Part shown: positions 42,201 to 54,200 of the stretch, one piece after another
How the letters are laid out: every line of letters starts with the position of its first letter
Position numbering within the stretch: the stretch's first letter is position 1
Assembly (NCBI RefSeq): GCF_964275005.1
Contig: NC_092705.1
Location: forward strand, 7,924,641-7,988,640
Reading direction: 5' to 3'
DNA: 64,000 nt
Origin: Diadema setosum
Taxonomy: Eukaryota > Echinodermata > Echinoidea > Diadematoida > Diadematidae
Translations under genes and position numbers: made by a program
The notes under the pieces: generated by a model
What the model saw: the letters and a program-made list of their open reading frames with translations, nothing else
Databases searched by the model: none
Told to the model about the DNA's origin: nothing

Positions 42201-45200
42201 CTCAGCTGCGTGGCGCGCCTCACCCTCAGCTCACAAACTAGAGCACACACTTTTATAGTGCATGTATAAAAACCTCAAAAATGCGCAGTTTGAACTCCCA
42301 AGTTCAGTGACCCTACCTGCCAAAATATTGAAAATCCTTCACAAAATCCATAACATTTTTCTGGATCACTACCAAAATTTGATTATCTGTTCCTTGTGTC
42401 ATTCTCAACCTTTCCAGCAAGTTTCATCGAAATCCGTGCACAACTTTTTTAGTTATTTTGCACACAGATAAACAAACAAACAAACAAACAACCAAACAAA
42501 ATAACAACCAACACTGATGAAAACATCATCTCCTCCCTTGGCAGAGGTAACAACAAAAGCAAAACAACTTGTCAGGAAATGTAATTGATGCCCTCAATGA
42601 AAAGAAGAAATGTGACAACGCAGTTTCAGTTCTATTCATAAAGGTTGGACATGTTCGGCTATCACTCTATCACTAATCATCTGGTCATGCTTTCAGTTTA
42701 CAAATGACAACTTGGAAAATACAAGATAATTACAAGTGCACATGGGATTTTAAGGATGTACACAATCACATCCACCTTGCCTACAAAAACACGACTGCAA
42801 AAAAAGAAAGAAAAAAAAAGAAGGATGTAGCATTATAGTCTTTAGCAGTCATCACACTTGTGACAGACACATTTGTATATTTATTAAAAGCAGCTTGCTT
42901 TTGTTCCAAAATGTGAACTTCAATCATTAACAGCAGCAGACTTACTAAAAGTCTAGCACTAAATATGGACTATGAGTTGTACATACAGTAACATACAGAA
43001 ATGTGCTGTGTCTTTGTCACTTGCTTCACACAAAATAACAGCATGCCAAAAACACAAAACAAAACAAAAAATCTACACTCGGTACCATAAAGCTTCTAAA
43101 GATAATAACATTTAATTTTGGTGTTTAATACTGTACAGTGGACTCTCGTTATAACAAAGTGCTCGGGATTGGCAGTTTCCTTTTGTTATGTCACAATTTC
43201 CTTACAACTGAACAAATAAATAATGAAAATACATACAATGTAGAGCCAGTAATGTTGCCACCATACTTTATATTTCGTTATAACTGTGTTCGTTATAACG
43301 GGAATGCACTATACTTCTACTTAAAAATCACACATCAGCACAGATGTGATGCATCAATAACGGACTAGCAAGGGCTTACATCGTTTGTTGCTGGTGGATT
43401 TTTGACTGTCAACAGGGTGAGAATACCCAGTACAGCGCCCCCTATGCCAGCACTGATGTAGGACCACCTCCATCCTATCAACTCCACAAGTGCAATGAAT
43501 GCGTACGAGAGGCCATATCCGGCATACGATCCGCTAGAGGCAAGACCTATTGCGAGCCCGCGTTGAGTCTGTGAATGCAATCAGAGAGTAAATGCATTGC
43601 GGTTTATTGGATGGGGTTTTCGGACTTTAAAATATACAATTCAGGGTTCAAATCCTGCCAAGAGCTTACATGTCACTGCACATCCACTGACCAGCTGATT
43701 AACATGTCTCTTTTGAATCAAGGTACAAGAAAGGGTCATTAATAATGCTGCATCAATATTGATAGCTGGTTGCTCAGGCAGAGTAAAGCTAACTCTGAAG
43801 AGGTTACTTAAAGGACAAATCCATCATCATAGACATGTGGGTTTTGTGAATGCAGCAATATTAGTAGAACACATCAGTGAGAGTTTGAGGAAAATCGGAC
43901 AATCCATTCAAAAGTTATGAATTTTTGAAGTCTCTACTCAGTCAAAGCTGGGTGAGAAGACTACTATAGCTTGTGATGTCACATATGTACAACGATATAA
44001 AGAAATAATAAAGAAAATTCAACACATTTTCACTTTCTTGCTCAACAAAAGAACATTCAACTTCTCTCTTCCAGAAAGCAGAAGGAATAATACCTTTAAC
44101 ATACGTCAGTGACAAGTCGAAGAAATGTGCACTTTATTAAAAAAATAAAGGTTTGTGAAATTCTCTTTTTATTTTCCTTATATCATTGCACGCATGTGAC
44201 ATCATACACTGTAGTAGTCTTCTCATCCAGCAGTGACTTTATATAAAATTCATAACATTTGAACGGGTTGTCCAATTTTCCTCAAACTCTCACTGATGTG
44301 TTCTACTAATATTGCTGCATTCACTCAATCCACATGTCTATGAAGGTGGATTTGTCCTTTAAACTCACACGATGATTGCTTTAGAACCAGCTTTATGCTT
44401 TGAACCTGTTGAGGACAAGTCCAGAGTATACTCGGGCAAGTGTCTACGGGAAATGCATGTTGTAGCAAAATCAGCCCATCCTCAATGGGTAAAGAAGATG
44501 AATAAAAGACTTACAGCAAAAGGAAGACAGTTTGACAAGATACAACATAAAGGATATCTGCTTTCAACCCTCCCCCCCCCCATGATTACATAAAAAACAA
44601 AGGTGGCCCATGTAAAATAATGTTTAGGATAACAAACATGCAAAATGGAAATTGGTATTCAAATAGTATATGTAGTTGCTATTCATAGTATGTGAGAGGA
44701 CATGTGAATAATTCAAAGGAAAGTGCATGAAGAAAACTTTGAGATGAAATGGGTAACAACAAAGCAGCTTACGTAAAAAAAAAGAAAAAAAAAATTAAAT
44801 AACGCAAAAACAAAGTTTTGGCAACTTGAATGTCAATTGGTCATGTGACTTGGATTGTGGTCGGAAACTTAGAATTCCTGCCTTGATCATGTGAGCAATA
44901 TTATTATGAGTCATAAAATGTGACCACCCAGCTCAAACCCCATAACAGTTGGCCAAAATGAATTGTCACTTTTCTACACAGTTTACAAGAGTAAACTCTT
45001 AAAAGCTTTAAGACATTACGTAACTTTCTTAAAATCAGACCATCCTAGCCCATTCAAAAGATGATTACAATATTAAAGAGAGATTTATAAGGTGCACTTT
45101 TATAGAAAAAGGGAGAAAGAGGTTTAAAAGATCAGGGCCACTCAGGCATACTATGCAGAAGTATCAATGCAAATATACTCGCAGTGCCTAGTGCAGGTCT

Positions 45201-48200
45201 GAAAAAGTATGGTTTAGAAAAAACAACAACAGCAACAACCAACCAACTGTTAATTACTTGATTTTGGTTTTGATTTAAGCCACCAAATTTCGACAGTAGG
45301 TGGAGAAATGATTATACTCTCCCAGGTAAGACAGACTTTAAAGGGACTGTACAGTACTGGTTGAGGTGGGGATTCATGTTTTGAACATTCATAAGTGAGA
45401 CAGTCAAAAGCCTCTTATGAAATATGAAAGAGCATGTAATTTTAAGAAGGATTCCACGTTTATTTGATGAAAATTGGTTTTCAAATGGCTGAGATATCAA
45501 AAAAAGTGCTAATAATAAAAGGCGACATGCCACAACTTTATTAGGATCTCTTTGTTTCACCTTGTTTTTGGATATCTCAGCCATTTCAAAACCGATTTTC
45601 ATCGAACAAACTTTTGATACCCCTTAGAACTGCATGCTCTTTGACATCTCATAGAGTGGTTTCTGAATATCTCGCAAAACGTTAAAAGCTAAATCCTCAC
45701 CTGGACCAGAACTGTACACACCCTTTAAGAAATTTGAGACAGTCTACCCTGACGAAATGATATTTCATTTCAGTCCATTGCAGAGAATCCTAATCTGCGA
45801 CTTTTTGTGGGTTTGGAGTTGTGACGTTTTGCACTCACCGGAGGGAAGAACGAGACCAAGATGCTGATTGAAAACGGGTTAAACGGCGCCTGACTGATGA
45901 TTGAAAAAAAAAACAACATCAACATATCAATGAGAAAAGAACAGATTGAAACTGCAGGGTGGTATGAAACAAGAGGAACAACTCATGCATCAAGACAAGA
46001 CAGACATACATTGAACTAGGTAGACTGACTACCAATTAATTCACCTAAATCGTTCTTCTCTTTTTTTTTTGGGGGGGGGGGGGATTGAAAATTAAATAAA
46101 GAGACATGTCTTTTAAGACACTTTGCCAAATAGTAAAGTGCATGTGGTCTATTTCTGTCCACATAGAAACAGTTCCTGTTAAAATTGCAATTCAACACCA
46201 GGTCTAAGTTGACAGTAGTACAAAGAGTGAAATAACTTGGTGAAACTGAATATCATGTTTTCCACATAGTTATTACAGGTAGATTCTTCAAACTTGGAAT
46301 TGTGTATTTCAAAGTTAAAACAGTTCTGGTAAGGGTTTGAGAACCTGTCTTGCACTATTTCATATTTGCTTGCAATACATCGTAAGGGTCTATCAAGAAA
46401 TCAGGTGGTGGTCATCAGGTGTATGAGAACTATGTTTTACCTTTAACTTGTCTAATTTGGGCAAATAAAAGTCACTGGAATGACTCTCAGAAGTTTACAC
46501 TCTTGTAGAAGCTATATTGACTATGGAAGGGCTGAAAACCATCTTTCTTTAAAAAAAAAAAAAGAAAAAAAGAAGAAGATTATGACCATTCACTGCACTT
46601 TACAAGTGAGAAGCAGCAACCTGTGGCATGATGGGTGCAGCACAAAACATAGTGAGCTTTGAACAGAATTTTAGAAATAGCACCAGTTCCTGCAAATACA
46701 CTACACGCACAATACTACAAACCTAGTACTTGGTCAAATCTGTACTTAGAAGCAGATTCCCTAAAATCTGAACCACAAATATACTAAAGGGGCAGATAGA
46801 TATCTGATAATTCAGGGAATGCACTCCATTAAAAAAATTGGCCTTCCCAGGCAAAATTATGTTAACCCTACTGCAGTTGTTAACCCATTGAGGACGAGTC
46901 CTGAGTACTCGTATACTCGGGCAAGCATCTACTGTATGGGAAATGTGTGTTGTTGCAAAATCAGCCCGTCCTCAATGGGCTAATATGAAAACTATGGCTG
47001 GAAACTTATTGCATGATTGGGGATGCAAATCGTTATGATAAATAATCACTGTATTCAAAATAGCAGTGTTGGAATTGGCCAAGGATGACAATCATATTAC
47101 AACTGGTTGTTATTTTCAAACTTGTTGACATAGTTTCATCATCTACACGATGACACAGTGGCGGATACAGGGGGGAGCCATCGGGTGCGAGCCCCCCTTT
47201 ATTTTTTTGTTAAAACAAAAGAAATTTAAAAAAATTGAGGGAGGGGTGCATGCACCCCCTTTAATTTTGTAAAGGCGCCCCCTCTTTTTACGGAATTCCT
47301 GGATCCACCCCTGTGACATCTATTCAAAACTCATGAAGCTTGCCTGCTTGCATTCCATATACCGGTAAATGTTTTCTGAGTCTAGGCTTTGAAAAGCATA
47401 GAATAGGGTTCTGTTTCCCTTGTGAATAGCTACAGGTGAATAGCAAATATAACTGTGTTTTGGTCCATTAATGTATTTGTGGGCAAAGCTGTAAACTACC
47501 ATGTTGTACTCTGCAATGAATCTATAATACACTATTATGTTGGCTTATGCTTGTTTCAAATAAAAATGCACAATTGTACAGGACGCGGGGTATACAACCA
47601 GCACAATTTGGAATGTGTTTAGGCTCTAGCACATATATTTACTCAAATTTCATCATTAAACCAACATAATACTTCTGCAATAAACTCATCTGTATCATGT
47701 GAAATCATGAATTCATAGCATATTTTTTAGTAGGTAATTTCAGTTTATACTTAGGTAAGTTTAACTTCAGTAAGTAGTTATTACATATTGTCAACATACG
47801 ATATTATGGATCTACGTAGTGATTGAGAGTTACATTGTTTTGCCATAGCAATAGCTTGGCTAGGTTCATGTGGTAAAACAATGCATGTTTTGATTTATGC
47901 AAATTATTCCCAAAATAAAGTCTCTGCTAAAGTCAATGTGCATTCACTGCAGTATTGATACTGTTGGTCTTTCTATATTTAAAGGAAAATATGTAATATC
48001 AAACAAAGCTGCAAAAACAGCTGTGTGTTTGCAAAACTTTAGAAATGATTTACTGGATAAGAGGTTGCATGTAGCTACATTGTTTTGCCAACTCATGTCC
48101 CTTCTGGTATAAGAATTCTGTCTCTTAATCGCAACATCCCTCAGATGTCATGTGGAAATGACTCTTGGAATGGGAATGGCATGTGAACAAATTTATGTAA

Positions 48201-51200
48201 CATTTCAAAATGCCACTACCCCACCTCCCACCATCAGCAATTATGATATAAGTATTTTCTTCATACTTTTGTGTTGTTATTCACTCCATTCTGTACAGGA
48301 ACGTGGAGAGTCTTGTACAGAGGCTTTACTTGGGATGTCACAATCTTAACGGATTAATTCAGCTGATTAACATGTTGCTTTTCACAAAATGTTTAATGAC
48401 TGACAAGCTCAACGTGCACGAATCTTTAACCTGGTATTGATTATTGAAAAAGAAATGATAATAATAATGATAATAATCTGACTACTTGCGAGGCATAGTG
48501 GAAGAAATGTTGGCCGTATAACAAATTGATTCATTTTCTGTCTCTGTATAAACTAATGCCTTTGGGGTGAGCCAAAAGACTTTGAAAGAATGCAGTACAT
48601 AGTTTGCTCAATGCTTACAAGAATCCAAGCATGAAGCGCCACACAGTGACTTCCACCAGCGTGTGGGCGAAGCCGGTGCACAGGATAGTGACGCTCCAGA
48701 GAAAGGTGATGACCCCGACGACGTTCTTGCGGTTGATGTTGCCCACCTCGGCGAGGATCGTCACGGGAACCCCGAGAAGGCCCAGGACGATGATAAAGAC
48801 CGGTCCGGCCAGGATCTCAAACTCCAGACCGGTGCCTGTGTAGTACCACCGACACAGGGTGACATTGTTGAAGGAGGTCTGGTTGATGCACCTGCAATTC
48901 AAGAAGAGATTTCATGTCATGAAATCGACCCTTCTGGTTCCCCACCGATACTACAAGTAAAAGTCAGTTTCTGAGGTTAGTTAGTATTCAAAAGCGTGTG
49001 CTATTCATTGGCGGAGAACTTTAAAATCTGAGTAGGTTGCACGAGCAGTGAAAACAGACAAGCAATTTGTATAACTTTCTATGTATTGCTCATACATTTT
49101 ATATCATGTTTGTACTCTCATAAACCCAAAGGGTACTGATAAGAATCTGATAGATCTCTGTAAACTCTGCCAAATTTGAGTTGGTCGCAACCATCAGACA
49201 ACCCACATATCCTTCATCAAGACCTTTTCAAAATGGAATGCAGATTGTCTGTACAGGATTCTCCTCACTGGGCCTATTGTCCAGCCAGCTCTTTTATAAT
49301 CCTGATTTACACTTTGTAGTGATGATTAGAATTGGGCCCTGTAGAACCACCATCAAAAGACTGAGATCTCCTACTGTACTACTTCTCCAGTGATTGCTCT
49401 TGTCAAGCTTAGTGAAAATTCAGCCCCCTCCCCCCCCCCCCCCCCCATTTTTGGGAAGAAGATTAAAAAAAAAAAGAATAATGAACACTAGCACACAATC
49501 ACTCAGGTTAGCTAAAATATCCTTTATGTTCCTAACCCATTCGGGCATGCATGCAGGCAGCCAGCAGCAGCAATCTACACCATACTGAATATGGCATAAA
49601 AGATGGATCACATTCCACAGCTATTTGTATCATTGCGATGGTATTTCCTGTTGATTATTCAGGTTCTGTTTACCATTGGGAGCAGTAATTAAAAAAATGT
49701 TTGAGTTATCACATTTGATGCATATGAGTACATAGGTGAGTTGTACACATCCTAATTCCTACCATGTAAAAATTTTCATAATATAGTATAAGGAGATATC
49801 ACTATTTTTCTCCATAATTCGTCACTGTAGACGGTGTATTTAAAAAAAAAAAAAATATTGTAACTTACTATTGTTCACAAAATGATAAATAATACCTGTA
49901 ACTTAACTTTAGCATGCTTTCAAAAGTCTCATCTTGTTAATACAATGTACAGTATATCATTTTGCCAAATTCAAATGTGTCAGCTTATCAGTCTTGCAAT
50001 GCTTGAATTTAGATGACAAGCTTACAGGTTGTTTTGCTTTATTGTTTTTGTTTTTGTTGTTGCTGTTTTTGTGGGGGAGAGGGTCAGTAGGAATTGTGTA
50101 CATGTATGAGTAACTATGAATTCTCCAGACCCTCTCTGCAACACCTCATGGGTTTCAAACAGTTCAGAGATGCTATGTGTGCACAATTTCAACCGACCAC
50201 TCGAACCCGTGAGCTGTTTGTATGTTCTATGTGTAATGTGATCTGCCTGACATATGATCACCACTGCCAGCACAATGCTGCCTTTTCATGAAAGTCACTC
50301 AAACTACTTTAATCATTACTAAATGGCAAATGTTAAAGTGAGAGACACCAGGCTTGAGAGACACATGCCTGCAGAACTGTCAATTTTTGCTCTAAAATAT
50401 ACACATTAGATATATTAGAAATGTGTGAAATAACATTGTAATGACATGATTTCAGTTGGGAAAAAATGACAAAAATGCAAATTACTACCCCAAAAAATAC
50501 TACAATCTCACAGCATACGCGATCATGGTTAATAAGTGAATATTTATCGATTATCGACATTCGCCAAATCGGGCTAAAGCAGTATCCACTGATCATCTAT
50601 GTTAGAGTGAATCACATGGAGCTTGCTGGAAAATAGGATTGCTAGGGCATGATCAATCATCACATAACACTCTACCTATGTACCCACTACAGAATGGTGA
50701 GGGCACTTCAGGAATAGAAGTCGTGTACTACAATCAAAATTATTGTACACCTTTCATGATCTTAAAATTCTCCAAAACAACCAAACATCCTTGTAAATCA
50801 CATCAACCACACAAGTTTCTTTGTATAAATATAGCAGAGTGACGTTTTTGATATGTACTGCAAGCAAATTCCACCTACAATGTATGGTGGAAGATGAACT
50901 TTGACATCCGAGTGTCTGAGGACTATGGTTTGGCTGTGCTACGTCTGCTAAGCTTTTACTTGGAAAATGTCAGGAAATGACTGTATTAGGTCACTCGACA
51001 GGAAACCAGAACTATCGAATCTCTGTGACTATTGATCTAACTGCAAGCATTATTTGACACATTAATGATACAAGAAGGTGGTAATATCTTGGTCAAAATA
51101 TGACTGGATTGAGCTGGTTGTAGTCTCAATTTACAACTGTATGGCAAATATGAGATATGAGAGACTTGTTGCATAGAAACTTTTGTGAACAAGCAATATT

Positions 51201-54200
51201 TCAGGCTTCATATCATGAAACAAAGCAGTTCCGAAATCATCAGATTGTCAGCTGTATGCATTTCTTCCCCTTTCATCTTGATGAACCAACCAGGTTTAAA
51301 AATATAGTGGTTTTGAGGATAAGGATTCATGTCTTCGATTGAAGAACCTATGTTGTGCAAATACATGTTGACTTGTGTTGATTCACTACACCCTAAACAT
51401 CACTTATGTGGCAAAATAAATATATCTAAATACAAGTGTATGTTCCATAATTATATTCTAGATATTTTTTCTACTATTTTTCTTATGATTACTTGGATAC
51501 ACCCCAAAAAAAAAAACTCTTCTAAACCAATATCCTGCTTGTGACCTCATCTGTCAATCACTGCTTAAGACTTATAAAAGAAATTGGAATGCACCTTCAC
51601 TGAGACCAAGCATAACTTGCATACCAATGTTGCCCTGCAATGTCTTGTGTTAGTCACATCAGTAACACGAAAACATGCAAGTTATGCTCAATCAAGTGGA
51701 AGGTGCATTCATGTTTCTTTTGAATATGACCAAGCTATTAGTGACATACTGACAGTAAAGGTTTTACTCAAGAAAAAAAAAAATATAACTGAAGGTGATC
51801 AATACCCCCGCCCCATGACGACAGTCTTACCCAAGGAATGATCTTTCCTTGATCTTCTGCCATTTAAATGCCGTTACCATGGCAACGCAGCTTCCGACAC
51901 GTCTGAAAAATATGTCTTGCACATCTTCCCACCAAGACTATTGTGTGTGCCACATTTCATAAGCTTTTGTCAAAAACTGAGGAAGTAGTTCAATCCACAA
52001 GATCTTTCCTTGATCTTCCGCCATAAATATGCCGTTACCATGGCAACGCAGCTTCCGACACATCCAAAAAATATGTCTTGCACATCTTCCCACCAAGACC
52101 AATGTGTGTGCCACATTTCATGAGCTTCAGTCGAATACAGAGGAAGTAGTTCAATCCGCAAGATCTTTCCTTGATCTTCTGCCATTTATATGCCGTTACC
52201 ATGGCAACGCAGCTTCCGACACGTCCCAAAAATATGTCTTCCACATCTTCCCACCAAGATCAAAGTGTGTGCCACATTTCATAAGCTTTGGTCAAAAAAC
52301 TGAGGAAGTAGTTAAATCCGCAAGATCTTTCCTTGATCTTCTGCCATTAATATGCCGTTACCATGGCAACGTACTTTGGGGTACTATCAAAAAATGCGTC
52401 TTGCTCATCTACAACTAAAGGCACACATCTGTACCAAGTTTCATGGAAATTGGGCAAAAACTGAGGAAGTAGTTTGCAACACAAAATTTTCCATCATTTT
52501 GGCTCATAATATGTGAGCTGTTACCATGGCAACATACTTTTTGTCACTGTCAAGAAATGTGTCATGCTGACCTATATCCTAAGACAAACATTCAATATGA
52601 ATTCCATGAGAATTGGAAGAACACTGATGAAGCAGTTTTGCCATGAAGCATTTTGCCCTATATTTTACCAATAACATGCCGTTACCATGGCAACGCACTT
52701 TGTGCCACTGCGGAAATATGTGTCTTGCACATTAACATATTCAGATGAACATCTGTACCTAATTTCATAAAAATTGATCAAAAACTGTGGGAGGAGTTCG
52801 CGACGCAAGATTTGTACCCATTTTTGCCCATAATATGCCGTTACCATGGCAACGTACTTTTGGGTACTGTCAAAAAATACGTCTTGCACATCTACAACCC
52901 AAGGCACACATCTGTGCCAAGTTTTATGGGAATCGGTTGAAAACTGAGGAAGTAGTTCGCGACGCAAGATTTGTAACGGACCGACCGCCCGACCGCCCGA
53001 CCGTCCGCTGATTCCTATATACCCCCTTCAAACTTCGTTTGGCGGGGGTATAAAAATAAGCTTGTGGAAATCCCCTAAATAATTTGTCCATAGAAGCATA
53101 TCAATTTTCTTTTCATGTCTACAAATATCTACAAATGCCATTTTTCATGGATTCAAAAAAAAATTGTAACTTGTTTCATGGTTTTTGTTTATCATATCAT
53201 TGTAAATGTTTGCAAGTTCACTGTGTGTATGCTTTGTTATTTGATGTAAAACACGGCTATGCTGAAAAACGGCTGTCCAGCTGAAGCAGGCTTTTAACCT
53301 GTGTATAAATAGAATAAACTCAACTCATTCTAATGTCTTTTGTTAAACATTTAGTACTTCAGCAATGATTGACAAATGAGGTCATGAGCAGAGTATTGGT
53401 TTGGAAAGTTTTTTTGTGGGCATATCCAAGTAATCAGAAAAAACTGTCGAAAAATTATCAAATACGGAATGGAGAGTACAACATGTATCTACGTAGATAT
53501 TCATTGTTGAGGGTATCATGAATCAACACAAATCAACACTAGAAATGTCGCTAAAGCGACTGGTTATACCCCCGCCAAACAACATTTCATAAGCTTTGGT
53601 CAAAAAACTGAGGAAGTAGTTAAATCCGCAAGATCTTTCCTTGATCTTCTGCCATTAATATGCCGTTACCATGGCAACATACTTTCGGGTTCTGTCGAAA
53701 AATGCGTCTTGCACATCTACAACCAAAGGCACACATCTGTACCAAGTTTCATGGAAATTGGGCAAAAACTGAGGAAGTAGTTTGCAACACAAAATTTTCC
53801 ATCATTTTGGCTCATAATAGGTGAGCTGTTACCATGGCAACATACTTTTTGTCACTGTCAAGAAATGTGTCATGCTGACCTATATCCTAAGACAAACATT
53901 CAATATGAATTCCATGAGAATTGGAAGAACACTGATGAAGCAGTTTTGCCATGAAGCATTTTGCCCTATATTTTACCAATAACATGCCGTTACCATGGCC
54001 ATCGCACTTTTTGCCACTGCAGAAATATGTGTCTTGCACATTAACATATTCAGATGAACATCTGTACCTAATTTCATAAAAATTGATCAAAAACTGTGGG
54101 AGGAGTTCGCGACGCAAGATTTGTACCCATTTTTGCCCATAATATGCCGTTACCATGGCAACATACTTTTGGGTACTGTCAAGAAATACGTCTTGCACAT

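Larger units (their letters stand above)
43569..45838 (-). other. transporter intron
   Basis: It holds three MITEs: 43808-44363, 44400-44494 and 45338-45726. Nothing else was recognised. Confidence 0.85.
45894..48618 (-). other. transporter intron
   Basis: Contains the TTAA-type MITE at 46880-46983 and a hAT-like MITE at 47156-47313; otherwise AT-rich with no supported coding sequence. Confidence 0.85.

Noticed and set aside
51873..54162. Possible CRISPR-like array because of regular spacing
   Set aside because: Animal nuclear context, 14-bp repeats with ~147-bp related spacers and no cas genes; it is a tandem satellite.
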